NCBI GenBank assembly: GCA_014361295.1
Contig: JACIVX010000001.1
Location: forward strand, 1,648,359-1,712,358
DNA from: Methanomassiliicoccales archaeon
GTDB taxonomy: Archaea; Thermoplasmatota; Thermoplasmata; Methanomassiliicoccales; JACIVX01
DNA: 64,000 nucleotides
Direction of reading: 5' to 3'
The position numbers and the translations under genes were made by a program. Positions within the stretch are counted from its first letter, which is position 1. Each line of letters starts with the position of its first letter. This document shows, piece after piece, positions 1 to 8,263 of the stretch. The notes beneath the pieces are model-generated. The model made no database searches, was not told the origin of the DNA, and saw nothing but the letters and a program-made list of their open reading frames with translations.

Positions 1-221
1 GGTTTGCAAGATCCAAGATATCGTCCGATGCGATGAGAGAGCGCCAGACGATACGCGATTCGATTGAGTTTCTCAGTTGAAAAGCGGCAAACAAGATATC
101 CTGGGCCGGATGCAATGATTGAATGCTGATCGCATTCAGCGCGTATGCAGGCAAGTGCTTCAGCTCTTGGAAGTGTTGGATGTTCTCCCGAGAGCTCGAA
201 CAGGAAAGAGTCCTCAGTCAC
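1..221 (-). CDS. tRNA (guanine-10-N2) methyltransferase-like, N-terminal part only
   Basis: The reading frame opens with a GTG at 221 that overlaps the last codons of radA and runs off the left edge of the window, so only about 73 residues are visible. A purine-rich ribosome site (GGAAGG) precedes the GTG inside radA. The N-terminus reads [20 protein letters not shown], which resembles the start of archaeal Trm-G10/THUMP methyltransferases; those proteins methylate N2 of G10 in tRNA. The catalytic Rossmann domain lies outside the window, so the assignment rests on N-terminal resemblance alone. Overlap with radA suggests translational coupling. Confidence 0.6.
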   Translation of the reverse strand, partial: MTEDSFLFELSGEHPTLPRAEALACIRAECDQHSIIASGPGYLVCRFSTEKLNRIAYRLALSHRIGRYLGSCK

Positions 222-1677
222 GAATTCCTTCCTCTGAGATCGTGATGACGACCTCCGCTTCGGGAAGGTTTGGCGAATCGATCAATCTTGCGATGCGCTT
301 TCCACCTTTGCTTTTCCTCAAATAAATTCTGAAAGTCGCCGTGTGACCAACGATATGTCCCCCGATAGGACGTGTGGGATCGCCGAAAAAAGCGTCAGGC
401 TTCGCTGCAACCTGGTTTGTTACAGCAATGACGGCGTTATTGACGTCCGCGAACCTCATGAGATCATGCATGTGTTTATTGAGAGTTTGTTGCCTTTCTG
501 CGAGCGCTCCCCGGCCGATGTATTCCGCTCTGAAATGTGCGGTCAACGAGTCAACAACCATCAATCTGATCGGTCGTTCCTTCGCAAGTTCCGCTGCCTT
601 TTCGACGAGAAGCATCTGATGATGCGAATTGTAAGCCCTTGCCACATGAATTTTCTGCAGAGTCTCGATGGGATCAAGATCAAGGGCTGTCGCCATTTGT
701 ACAATTCTCTCTGGCCGGAATGTGTTTTCCGTATCGATGACAATGACCTCGCCCTCCAATCCACCCCTTTCGACGGGCATGGTTGCATTGACTGCGAGCT
801 GAAAACATAGCTGAGTGTTATGGAGAATTGTTGGCAAGGATCCGCCGACGAATGAATGACCATCAGGTACTATGAAATCGTAGATGTAATCATTGTACTG
901 ACTTCTTCGTAAAGATTTAACCCTGTCTGAGGAGATTCTTTGTTTTTTACCGAAGGATCGAAGAAGGTCGTTATAAGTGGCATTGACAACCGCAATTTTC
1001 TGATCCCTTTTGATGCGACCTGCTTGAAGCCATTGAACTCCCCCGTCAACGACGACTGGAAGCCTGTGAACCATACTCAGCGTGATCGTGCGTCCTTTTA
1101 CAGTTTCAATCTCAACGAGCTCCTTAACCCTCTCTCTGTAGATATGTGATGCGCATACTGGCGTGATCACTCCATCGATGAATCCGAGGACCCTTGTACC
1201 ACGTGTGGCAACAATCTCGCCGTTATCGAAAATCTCCTTTCCGCTTTCCTCCTCGTAAATAGCAAAAACATCTTCTATCTCGGATATTAAGGGCGATCCA
1301 TCATACTCAAAAATGACTGGTGTTTCGGCAGAAACGCACTTCCCGCTACCGAATTCCCCATAGAACTCGACAATCGATTGGGTTTCAAACCCTCCCCCCA
1401 TCAATTCGTCAAGGGCTTTAGAGCAGGAAGTCAGTTTGTGAATATTTTTTCTCCTTTCCAGGACTTGGTCTCCTGTTTCAAATCCCCCTATATCCGCTGC
1501 CTGTTTCGCTGCGGCGATGATCTTTGCGGCAGTGCTCTCCCCAATTTCCGCTATTTCGGCTAATGTCTTTGGTGATTCAACGGCGATGCTCATTAAATCC
1601 GTATAGCCAGCATCGCGCAGTTTCTCAGCAGTTGCGGGGCCAACACCCGGCAACTCCTCTAGTTTCTTCTCGGGCAT
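214..1677 (-). CDS. radA: DNA repair and recombination protein RadA, interrupted by an intein
   Basis: RadA is the archaeal RecA/Rad51 strand-exchange protein; it forms ATP-dependent filaments on single-stranded DNA. The N-terminal helix-hairpin-helix domain starts [15 protein letters not shown]. The Walker A motif GEFGSGK is followed directly by an intein (817-1338) and resumes with TQ; the Walker B strand [14 protein letters not shown] and the C-terminal AVTNQV segment (DNA-binding loop 2 region) are present. The ATG at 1677 is preferred over an upstream in-frame GTG-type start at 1707 because GAGAGGTG sits just upstream and the protein then begins [14 protein letters not shown], as usual for the family. 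Without the intein the protein would be about 313 residues, normal for RadA. The next gene overlaps its end. Confidence 0.97.
   Translation of the reverse strand: MPEKKLEELPGVGPATAEKLRDAGYTDLMSIAVESPKTLAEIAEIGESTAAKIIAAAKQAADIGGFETGDQVLERRKNIHKLTSCSKALDELMGGGFETQSIVEFYGEFGSGKCVSAETPVIFEYDGSPLISEIEDVFAIYEEESGKEIFDNGEIVATRGTRVLGFIDGVITPVCASHIYRERVKELVEIETVKGRTITLSMVHRLPVVVDGGVQWLQAGRIKRDQKIAVVNATYNDLLRSFGKKQRISSDRVKSLRRSQYNDYIYDFIVPDGHSFVGGSLPTILHNTQLCFQLAVNATMPVERGGLEGEVIVIDTENTFRPERIVQMATALDLDPIETLQKIHVARAYNSHHQMLLVEKAAELAKERPIRLMVVDSLTAHFRAEYIGRGALAERQQTLNKHMHDLMRFADVNNAVIAVTNQVAAKPDAFFGDPTRPIGGHIVGHTATFRIYLRKSKGGKRIARLIDSPNLPEAEVVITISEEGIRD
817..1338 (-). other. RadA mini-intein (174 residues)
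   Basis: This in-frame insertion splits the Walker A motif between Lys and Thr. It begins with Cys ([10 protein letters not shown], splice block A), contains [11 protein letters not shown] (block B, with SMVH in place of the usual TxxH), and ends with [14 protein letters not shown] (block F) and LPTILHN (block G, His-Asn). The first extein residue after it is Thr. All nucleophiles needed for splicing are therefore visible. At 174 residues there is no room for a homing endonuclease domain, and no LAGLIDADG motif is seen. The Pyrococcus RadA intein known from the literature uses the same insertion point and a similar size. Confidence 0.95.
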
Positions 1678-1710
1678 TGATGCACCTCTCATATCTAATC
1701 CCACCAACCT

Positions 1711-1722
1711 TTATAAGATATA
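1711..1722 (-). promoter_or_regulatory. TATA box of radA
   Basis: On the minus strand the sequence reads TATATCTTATAA. It lies about 35 bases upstream of the chosen radA start at 1677, which would place transcription start roughly 10 to 15 bases ahead of the ATG and leave room for the GAGAGGTG ribosome site. Confidence 0.6.
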
Positions 1723-1966
1723 CCCCCCGAGTTAATCGAAAGTGGGAAGTACATCGACCACGAGAATTCACGCATTTAAAAGTAGGAGCTCCATGCAATC
1801 ATATTACATAATTCGATGATTTATAGTCTCGATGCATTCCCCCTCGAAAAAAATCGAAAATCCGAGTGCCAGTACTTTTACGACTAATCCATGATGCCTT
1901 AAACAAGGTATCAAGCAATAATTTATCCAAAGGATTTTTTAATCCTCTCGCCGTTAGGGTCTCGAC

Positions 1967-2662
1967 ATGGCCCGAAAAAAGAAGAAAGAAGTCATTGAAG
2001 AGGAGTACGAATTCGTTCCCCCAGAATTCGACGAGAAGACTTTCCTTGAAAATGACATCAAGGGAACAAAGACCCTGCTATTAACGGCACTCTTTGCCAT
2101 CATCTGTGGCATTGTGGCATTCCTCGTCGGCGAGATTAATGTGTTATTAGGGCTGGTCGTTCTTTTCGGCGGCATGTTTGCGTTGAAGTATACCTACATT
2201 CTAATAAAAATCAAGCCCAATGAGGTCGAGAGGAAAACCCTCCTCGGTAATCTCGCGCTTTTCTTCCTCCTCTTCCTTGGCATATGGATACTCATGATGA
2301 ATCCTCCATTTAGTGACCACACGGGCCCGCAAATCTCAAAAGTGACGATCTGGTACCAGGACGGAAATGGCAATTGGGTTCCTCAGGAACCGACGGCGTT
2401 CACGTTTTCAAATATTCCGCGCGGTGCCACAATCAATATAACGGCAAAGGTCGCCGATAATGGCAAGTTGAGTTCTGTCCAGATAGGATTTTCAGCCTTG
2501 CCCCTTGATAATATGACTCTTGCTTCCGATCATATCTACGAATTCTCGAAGGATCTTTCAGAACTTTCTGGTCCTGGGCCATACGCCTTCTACATCGTCG
2601 CGGTCGACTCATCAGGAAATCAGGCGATATCGGACATTTATACAATTCAGGTGACTGGCTGA
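1967..2662 (+). CDS. Membrane protein with extracellular Ig-like domain, unknown function
   Basis: The 231-residue product has a charged N-terminus (MARKKKKEVIEEEYEF), then three hydrophobic segments: two between about residues 37 and 82 and one at about 90-110. The remainder, from about residue 115, is a soluble domain rich in beta-strand patterns (DGNGNWVPQEPTAF, ITAKVADNGKLSSVQIGF, YIVAVDSSGNQAISD) like the Ig/fibronectin-like modules of archaeal surface proteins. The last part most likely faces outside the cell. An AT-rich element (GGATTTTTTAATCC) about 25-30 bases upstream suggests a leaderless transcript. No enzymatic motif is seen. It converges with cca, with 11 bases between the stop codons. 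Confidence 0.75.
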   Translation: MARKKKKEVIEEEYEFVPPEFDEKTFLENDIKGTKTLLLTALFAIICGIVAFLVGEINVLLGLVVLFGGMFALKYTYILIKIKPNEVERKTLLGNLALFFLLFLGIWILMMNPPFSDHTGPQISKVTIWYQDGNGNWVPQEPTAFTFSNIPRGATINITAKVADNGKLSSVQIGFSALPLDNMTLASDHIYEFSKDLSELSGPGPYAFYIVAVDSSGNQAISDIYTIQVTG

Positions 2663-2673
2663 GAATCATAGTA

Positions 2674-3999
2674 CTAGATCTCCCATGGCATTCTTTTGTC
2701 AAGCAGATCAGTCATGATCTTTCGATAATCCTTTCTAAAGACCGTTTTTCCCGATACAACATCAAATCCCATTCCCTTGAAATCCTTTCCGAGTGAAGCG
2801 GTTTTAATTCTCTCGCGGAGTAGCTCCGCCGCATCCGTATACTCTCTTTTCGCGATGACAACGAGCTTTCCCTGGTCGATGAATGGTTCGCTAAGTCCTT
2901 TTCCTCCTTTCCATTTTTCAAGGAATCGTTTAGAATGATCTATCCACATCGGTGGCCCTTCGTGTCTCTTTGCGATCGGCAGTTTCGAAGATTGAAGTTC
3001 GAATGCGATCAAGACATGACGATCGACGCGGGATGCCCTGTCAATGACAATAAAGTCATGGCTTTTAAGAAGATTAGCCACGCTTTCTTCTGTCTTTCTG
3101 ATCTGGGGATATAAGTCATCATCGACGATATTGGGGCGATCGAAGCGGACGATGACAACTGCTGTCTCTCTTTTCTTAAAATATTCTCTTATTTTCTTAA
3201 TTTTCCAGTCTTCTCTTTTCCTCGGAAAGAAAAAGCGCTCATCCTTTTCTCTTAGATACGATGAACATGCGTAAATGAATCGAGAAAACGAATCAATTGA
3301 AACGGGTGAGGCGACATTCCGTGTGAGATCGACCGGATCATAGAAAATCAGAGGATCGTTGAACTTGATGTCGCCACGACGCTCAAGCCACAGCGTTTCA
3401 CCGCGTTTCCATTCGGACGCTGATTTTACTGTAGAGAGGAAATCCCCGTATCTCAAGATGAGCAATTCGACCAAATACCCTGAGAACCCCTGGATCTTAG
3501 CCTCAGCACCGTATACGCCAGTACCCTTCATAAACTGTTTTAGAAGACGAACTTCTGGCTTTTGGTGATCGGCGAGATTTTTTTTAATGAATTCAGTGTG
3601 GAACGGAGTTCGGTCGACAGCGCTCTTTATATTTGAAGGGTTTTCAATTTTGTAGCATGGCACGAGATCGACATCGAGTCCTTCGTAATTCCCATGAATA
3701 TATGGATGTTCTGCGTAACGCTCTTCGCCGCCGAGAACTCTCCTCCCGATGTCGAGCCCGATCGTCTCTAGTTCTCTTCGATTAACAGATGGCGGAAACA
3801 TGACAAAAATGTCGATATCGGGATTGGGAAGGTATGTATCCTTTGCCACTGATCCCACAAGTCGGGCTTCCAGTGGGAGATTTAATCTGGATATTTCTTT
3901 TTCGACTTTCTTCATAAGATTTGAAACAACTCGATCGACGAATCTTCTGTGTTCTCCGTCTGGTGTGATCCTCTTCAGAATTTCTTCTTCGAGCCTCAT
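2674..3999 (-). CDS. cca: CCA-adding enzyme (archaeal class I tRNA nucleotidyltransferase)
   Basis: The enzyme adds or repairs the 3' CCA of tRNAs using CTP and ATP without a nucleic acid template. The nucleotidyltransferase signature GSVAKDTYLPNPDIDIFVMF lies at residues 49-68, with the metal-binding Asp pair at 61 and 63 and a third carboxylate in GLDVDLVPCYK near residue 111. The protein is 441 residues, the usual length for archaeal class I enzymes. Further family features include RLLKQFMKGTGVYGAEAKI and SGYLVELLILRYGDF. The start ATG at 3999 is followed by MRLEEEILKRITP, typical for the family. No strong promoter is visible directly upstream; the RNA-like element at 4.1-4.2 kb could be its leader. 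Confidence 0.95.
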   Translation of the reverse strand: MRLEEEILKRITPDGEHRRFVDRVVSNLMKKVEKEISRLNLPLEARLVGSVAKDTYLPNPDIDIFVMFPPSVNRRELETIGLDIGRRVLGGEERYAEHPYIHGNYEGLDVDLVPCYKIENPSNIKSAVDRTPFHTEFIKKNLADHQKPEVRLLKQFMKGTGVYGAEAKIQGFSGYLVELLILRYGDFLSTVKSASEWKRGETLWLERRGDIKFNDPLIFYDPVDLTRNVASPVSIDSFSRFIYACSSYLREKDERFFFPRKREDWKIKKIREYFKKRETAVVIVRFDRPNIVDDDLYPQIRKTEESVANLLKSHDFIVIDRASRVDRHVLIAFELQSSKLPIAKRHEGPPMWIDHSKRFLEKWKGGKGLSEPFIDQGKLVVIAKREYTDAAELLRERIKTASLGKDFKGMGFDVVSGKTVFRKDYRKIMTDLLDKRMPWEI

Positions 4000-4089
4000 G
4001 CAGCAACCCTATTGAATTTGAATGAGAATAATCCTTCTGCGTGCTTCGATTCTAATCCTCGTCAATATTGTGGCTGATTTCAACAGTTA

Positions 4090-4200
4090 AAAAACTTAAG
4101 GGGGGTTCGGCATCCGAGGCCGGTGTGGTGGGGATAACAAAAAAAAGCTTAGGAGGAAAGTTGAGCCACCGGCCCCGAACGCCTAATTCGGCATAATATG
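4090..4200. ncRNA. Putative structured RNA element
   Basis: Two arms of a long inverted repeat are separated by a short A-rich region. GGCCGGTG at about 4119-4126 pairs perfectly with CACCGGCC, and GTTCGG just outside pairs with CCGAAC, leaving a bulge on one side only. Alternative short hairpins (TCGG-cat-CCGA, and CCGAA with a later TTCGG) compete with the long helix. On the minus strand a good TATA box (AAGTATATAAGCG, about 4276-4288) lies upstream and a T-run (TTTTTT near 4085) lies downstream, which would fit a transcript of about 170 bases. It could be a stable RNA or the leader of cca. It does not clearly match SRP RNA, RNase P RNA or a known riboswitch. Strand is uncertain. Confidence 0.4.
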
Positions 4201-4275
4201 CACTACTATAAAAAACTATCTCCTAAGAGGTTCAAACTTCAACGTTACCCGATGCGATTTCATCGGAAGTAATTC

Positions 4276-4288
4276 GAACGCTTATATA
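4276..4288 (-). promoter_or_regulatory. TATA box upstream of the RNA element and cca
   Basis: On the minus strand this reads AAGTATATAAGCG, one of the clearest TATA-like elements here. No protein start follows within 200 bases; the first downstream gene is cca at 3999. It therefore supports a leftward RNA transcript starting near 4255. Confidence 0.45.
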
Positions 4289-4313
4289 CTTGCAACGGAG
4301 CAATCGACATTGA

Positions 4314-5114
4314 TCAATTTCGGTGTCCCTTTCTGCTGATGCGCACATTGTTTCCAATGTGAACGCTGGAAAAATCGGTCATCGCGATCGTCTTCACGCC
4401 CGATTCTTTTTCAACGTACTCAGCCTGCTTCTCCGCTCCTTCGCTGAGTAACTTCATACCGAAGTGTGTTAAAAGGACAATTCTCGGGCAAACTGATTTT
4501 ACGAATTCAGCCGCATCATCTGTAGTCATATGGTAAGATATTCTCGAGCCTAGGGGTCTGGTCACGCACAAAATCATCACACGGCTACCACGATGTGCCT
4601 TGATAACCTCCTCGCCAATTTCCGAATCGCTTACATACGAGATCACACCACTGGAAGTGTGAAAACGAAATCCAATGCCAGTAGGATCGCTGTGAATTGT
4701 CGGCGTTGCCTCAATGAGAATTCCGTCAACTGACACTTTATCCCCTGGCTCCAAGGACAGAATGCTTTCGGGCAGTGAGCGGTGGTATCTTGAAATTGCG
4801 GGTCCGAAACCATCCTTCCCTTCGATTACACTCTTGCTCCCGATGACGATTCCTCTACGTCCAAAACCGCCACACGTCATTCCTTCAATCAGTATCTCTG
4901 CATCGGTGTAGTGGTCTGGATGGCAATGTGAAATGAGTATGGCATCCGTTCTTGCAGGATCGATCGACAATTTTTTCATTGCAACGAGTGCACCTGGTCC
5001 TGGATCGATATGAATTCTTGCGCTGTCGCTGATGTATATGCCACCAGTGCTCCTTGCCTGGTAGATCGTGGCAAATCTCCCACCGCCAGTGCCTAGAAAT
5101 GTGATCGTTGTCAA
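4314..5114 (-). CDS. Metallo-beta-lactamase-fold hydrolase
   Basis: The 266-residue protein carries the metal-binding signature HCHPDH at residues 63-68 and the N-terminal FLGTGGGRFAT loop found in RNase Z-like and related MBL-fold hydrolases. Later metal ligands are expected in TIHSDPTG, YVSDSE and LLTHFG. The family includes nucleases, phosphodiesterases and lactonases, and the substrate cannot be told from the sequence. The start is a TTG at 5114 preceded by GAAGG. It has no obvious operon partner: the next gene upstream is divergent, and an RNA-like element lies downstream. Confidence 0.85.
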   Translation of the reverse strand: MTTITFLGTGGGRFATIYQARSTGGIYISDSARIHIDPGPGALVAMKKLSIDPARTDAILISHCHPDHYTDAEILIEGMTCGGFGRRGIVIGSKSVIEGKDGFGPAISRYHRSLPESILSLEPGDKVSVDGILIEATPTIHSDPTGIGFRFHTSSGVISYVSDSEIGEEVIKAHRGSRVMILCVTRPLGSRISYHMTTDDAAEFVKSVCPRIVLLTHFGMKLLSEGAEKQAEYVEKESGVKTIAMTDFSSVHIGNNVRISRKGHRN

Positions 5115-5267
5115 GTTGATGCCTTCGGTAATTGATTTATCGGAGTAATGATGCGATTCAAGATATTCTTTTCCGAGTCCCTCTTTGAATCTGAGGAACT
5201 CCTATGCAATAATTTGAAAATCGGCCTTGCTAACTTTTAATATTCTGAGCCTCGATCTCTCGACTAA

Positions 5268-6557
5268 ATGAGGATTGCAATAAGGGATGCATGGATCATC
5301 ACCCAAAACGAAAACCGACAGATTCTTCGAGGCGACATCCTCATTGAAGATGGGATCATCAAGGAGATCGGAAAAGTCTCCTCGGACGCTGACGAAGAAA
5401 TCTGTTCACACGGAGATATTGTTCTGCCGGGGTTGATCAACACACACACCCACGTTTCAATGGCAATCATGAAGGGAGTTGCCGATGATATTTCATTCCC
5501 AGATTTTCTTTCAAAAGTCTTTTCGATTGATGCTCAAAGAACACCTGAGGACATTTATGTTGGCACGCAGCTAGGATGCCTAGAAATGATTCGCAGTGGA
5601 ACGACAACATTTGTTGATTTGTATTATGCTGAGGACGTCATCGCGAAGGCTACGGAAGAAATGGGTTTAAGAGCGGTTCTATGTTGGGCTGTGCTTGACG
5701 AGGAATTCACAACGCAGAAAGGTCGACCCTTTGACAATTGTAGGCGCTTCTGTGAATCGTTTGATCGAGAAGAAAGCAGGATTTTACCTGGTGTTGGCCT
5801 TCAGGGTGTTTACGTTTGTTCGAAAGAAACATTTCTCGAAGCAAAAGAATACGCCGATGAGAATGGGCTTCTTCTGCATTTCCATTTGTCTGAAACGAGG
5901 AAAGAAGTTAACGATCATAGGAAAAAAACAGGGATGCGCCCATCTGAATATCTTGAGAAAATCGGATTTCTCGGAAGAAATTGCCTTGCTGCGCACGCAT
6001 GCTGGCTAACACTTAACGAAGTTCGAATACTTGCAAAGAATAAGACAAGTGTTTCGACCTGTCCTGTTTCGAATATGAAACTCGCCACTGGTGGCGTTGC
6101 ACCAATCCCTGAGATGAGAAAAGAAGGGGTCAATGTTTCGATTGGTACTGATAGTTCGACGACGAACAATAGTCTTGACATGTTTGGGGAGATGAAGACT
6201 CTCTCGCTTCTTCAAAAATCGAGTCGATGGGATCCTACGGTTCTTAGCGCTCAGGAAATTCTTGACCTTGCGACAATCGGGGGCGCTGTGGCAATCGGGT
6301 TAGATCGAATGATAGGATCGATCGAGCCTGGCAAGAGAGCGGACATCGTGATTCTCGACGGCAGGGCACCGAATTTATCACCTATCCGGCCCAATACGCT
6401 GATCTCAAATGTAGTTTACTCGTCGTCGCAAGCGAATGTCAAGACGGTCATATGCGATGGACAGATTTTGATGAAGGATTGGGAGATCAAGAGAATTGAT
6501 GAGATTGCCGTGCTAAATCGCGCAACTGAGGCAGTGAAGAAATTGTTTTCTGAGTGA
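5268..6557 (+). CDS. Amidohydrolase, 5'-deoxyadenosine / SAH / MTA deaminase family
   Basis: The protein is 429 residues and belongs to the metal-dependent amidohydrolases of the MtaD/DadD/SahH-deaminase group. These deaminate adenosine-containing by-products such as 5'-deoxyadenosine, S-adenosylhomocysteine and methylthioadenosine, feeding the archaeal salvage of radical-SAM and methyltransferase products. Metal ligands are visible in NTHTHVSM (His60, His62), LLHFHLSE, AHACWL and IGTDSS, and the family segment STCPVSNMKLATGG is present. Which substrate is preferred cannot be read from the sequence. A TATA-like CTTTTAATATTC about 25-30 bases ahead of the ATG suggests a leaderless transcript. 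Confidence 0.9.
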   Translation: MRIAIRDAWIITQNENRQILRGDILIEDGIIKEIGKVSSDADEEICSHGDIVLPGLINTHTHVSMAIMKGVADDISFPDFLSKVFSIDAQRTPEDIYVGTQLGCLEMIRSGTTTFVDLYYAEDVIAKATEEMGLRAVLCWAVLDEEFTTQKGRPFDNCRRFCESFDREESRILPGVGLQGVYVCSKETFLEAKEYADENGLLLHFHLSETRKEVNDHRKKTGMRPSEYLEKIGFLGRNCLAAHACWLTLNEVRILAKNKTSVSTCPVSNMKLATGGVAPIPEMRKEGVNVSIGTDSSTTNNSLDMFGEMKTLSLLQKSSRWDPTVLSAQEILDLATIGGAVAIGLDRMIGSIEPGKRADIVILDGRAPNLSPIRPNTLISNVVYSSSQANVKTVICDGQILMKDWEIKRIDEIAVLNRATEAVKKLFSE

Positions 6558-6574
6558 ATGATCAACAAAAATAG

Positions 6575-6684
6575 TCCCGACTCCCGGATTTGAACCGGGG
6601 GCCTGCTGATCTCAGCGGCTGTTTGACCGGCAAGCCGGTAACCCACTACAGTCAGCCGCTCTAGCCAGACTGAGCTAAGTCGGG
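6575..6684 (-). tRNA. tRNA-Tyr (anticodon GUA) with a 35-base intron
   Basis: The acceptor arms CCCGACT and AGTCGGG pair fully, giving C1-G72 and discriminator A73, the archaeal tyrosine identity set. The anticodon stem is GCTGA/TCAGC with loop CTGTAG then A. The T arm is CCCGG-TTCAAAT-CCGGG. An intron of 35 bases (about 6611-6645) follows position 37, the standard archaeal site cut by the splicing endonuclease. Exons of 39 and 36 bases give a 75-base mature tRNA. CCA is not encoded, so the CCA-adding enzyme at 2.7-4.0 kb is needed. Confidence 0.95.
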
Positions 6685-6855
6685 AACCTTCAACCCTATT
6701 ATCGGAGTCGTATTTAGAATTTTGTTCTTTGCTTCTTTAAATTTTATGGCTGGGACGTTCCTTGTGGAGGATAATAATATTTAAATACGTACGCGATTAT
6801 ATCATTTGTCGGACAAAAGAGGTCGTTTGTACCTCTCCGATCTCCAGGTGCAAGA

Positions 6856-7095
6856 ATGGCCGAGGAGGATCTTGAAAAAATAACAATTCGCTTGCCTAGC
6901 AGATACATCAGGGCACTGGACTTCCTCGTCAAAGTCGATGACTTTCCGTCAAGGTCCGAGGCGATCAGAGCCGCGATCAGAGATTTCATCTATGCTCGCC
7001 TAGACCTGGTCATGGACAAAATTAGAAAAATGGAGGAAGCAGAAAAGACGCTCGCATCGATGGAGATCTTCGAGGAACGATACCTGAAAAAATAG
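6856..7095 (+). CDS. Ribbon-helix-helix (CopG-type) DNA-binding protein
   Basis: The 79-residue protein begins with the beta-strand ITIRLPSRYIRALDFLV followed by two helices containing PSRSEAIRAAIRDFI, the standard ribbon-helix-helix pattern that dimerises and binds palindromic operators. The C-terminal half is a charged helix that may extend dimerisation. A TATA-like AATAATATTTAAATA lies at about 6771-6785 and a ribosome site (AGGTG) precedes the ATG. It stands alone between a tRNA and the PAC2 operon, so its targets are not indicated. A pyrimidine-rich tract with a run of eight T at about 7150 could terminate it. Confidence 0.85.
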   Translation: MAEEDLEKITIRLPSRYIRALDFLVKVDDFPSRSEAIRAAIRDFIYARLDLVMDKIRKMEEAEKTLASMEIFEERYLKK

Positions 7096-7284
7096 CTTGT
7101 GAGAATGGGATGGGATGCACATTCTCCGATGAGAGGTCACGATTACCTCCCCCCTTTATTTTTTTTATCAATGGAACAGAGGATTGATTATTACCGATAC
7201 GCCAAATTTAAAAAAGAAAATTAAAGAATTGAGAGAACCAGAAGAAGAATTGGTCTCGCTTCCTTCTTTCAAATATCTGACTCC

Positions 7285-8049
7285 TTATCCAATGTAGCCG
7301 AGATCTTCTCTTTTTGGCTCTGGTGGTGTCTCAATTTCCCGGATCTTTGACGTGATCAGATCAATCTGTTCAGCTTTATCTTCGAGCGCGCTGAAATCGA
7401 TATCGACGCTCAGAACTTCAGCAAGAACTCTCAGTACAACCTCGGCACCTTTGGGATCAACGAAATAGCCAGATGTCTCACCCATGAGACACACCGCTCG
7501 CATCCCGTAGATCTTGCCGAGACCAAGCAGAAGACCGCTCGCTCCGACGATACCGCTTCCTGGTTCTCCCTTCGAGAAGACAACGCCATGCTTCTTCATT
7601 TCCTCGACGAGTTCCTTGTCAGTAGCTGCCCCCAAGACGCGGGGCTTTTCAACCATCTTCCCCACGCCATATCCGCCGAGGGTGAAGATCATCTTGACAC
7701 CGTACTTCTTCGCGATCTGCAAGACATGGTCTGATAGTTCGTATTGTCCATCAGGCGTGAGTCCCTGATAATCGCCGACGAGAATGATTAGGTCCGGCCG
7801 TTTCCCGTCGCCTTTCGAGTAATAGAGCTCGTTGTTCACAAGTTTGATCAGTCCTTCGTCGTCGACGAGCACTTGCGGAGGGAAGTACTTTGAATAGATC
7901 TCTGCAAATTTGACTGCCTCGATCTGTTCGAGCAGATGCTCAGCAGCGAGCTTGCCAACGTTTCCGACGCCTGGTAATCCCTCGACCAGTACAGGGTTTT
8001 CCAATTTTGGATCCTCATAGAATATCGTTTTGATATACTCCGTAATCAT
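7285..8049 (-). CDS. PAC2-family protein (proteasome assembly chaperone-like)
   Basis: The protein is about 254 residues and shows the PAC2 signature near its start, NPVLVEGLPGVGNVGKLAAE, plus a second glycine-rich motif FTLGGYGVGK. Archaeal PAC2 proteins resemble eukaryotic proteasome assembly chaperone 2, but their role in Archaea is not settled. The ATG at 8049 is preferred over a GTG three bases earlier because AAAGAGG lies just ahead. The start overlaps the 3' end of nop10 by about 35 bases, and the order L44e-S27e-aIF2alpha-Nop10-PAC2 is a well-known conserved archaeal operon, so it is probably translated with these genes. Confidence 0.9.
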   Translation of the reverse strand: MITEYIKTIFYEDPKLENPVLVEGLPGVGNVGKLAAEHLLEQIEAVKFAEIYSKYFPPQVLVDDEGLIKLVNNELYYSKGDGKRPDLIILVGDYQGLTPDGQYELSDHVLQIAKKYGVKMIFTLGGYGVGKMVEKPRVLGAATDKELVEEMKKHGVVFSKGEPGSGIVGASGLLLGLGKIYGMRAVCLMGETSGYFVDPKGAEVVLRVLAEVLSVDIDFSALEDKAEQIDLITSKIREIETPPEPKREDLGYIG

Positions 8050-8209
8050 CACCTCTTTCCTTCCTCAATCTTCTTCTATATGCTCCATACTTATCTTCAG
8101 GGGAAAATCTTGGTGGAATTGCCACGACACTTTTCGTTCCGCATCTTGGACAGGTTTCCCCTAGTGTATACTCCTGGCACTTCGGGCACTTTCTAAGCGA
8201 GGTTCTCAT
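8015..8209 (-). CDS. nop10: H/ACA ribonucleoprotein subunit Nop10
   Basis: This 64-residue protein has the archaeal Nop10 layout: an N-terminal zinc ribbon (KCPKCQEYTLGETCPRCG, two CxxC pairs) followed by the linker IPPRFSPEDKYGAYRRRL. Nop10 binds Cbf5 and L7Ae in H/ACA particles that convert uridine to pseudouridine in rRNA. The last dozen codons overlap the start of the PAC2 gene. Its place directly after aIF2-alpha matches the conserved archaeal gene order. Confidence 0.95.
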   Translation of the reverse strand: MRTSLRKCPKCQEYTLGETCPRCGTKSVVAIPPRFSPEDKYGAYRRRLRKERGDDYGVYQNDIL

Positions 8210-8263
8210 TATTAACTTTTCCCCTTTTTAAATAGCATATGAATTTTTCGGACACACTCTTTT

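Noticed and set aside
343-810. Open plus-strand frame of 155 codons inside radA
   Set aside because: It lies opposite the intein and RadA core, which are clearly coding on the minus strand, and its product has no recognisable pattern.
4098-4200. SRP RNA, because GGGGGGTTCGGCATCC resembles the 5' part of archaeal 7S RNA
   Set aside because: The long helices, the S-domain GGAA-type motif and a length of about 300 bases are missing.
7184-7297. Plus-strand TTG frame reading LIITDTPNLKKKIKELREPE
   Set aside because: It overlaps the 3' end of the PAC2 gene on the other strand and has no clear promoter.
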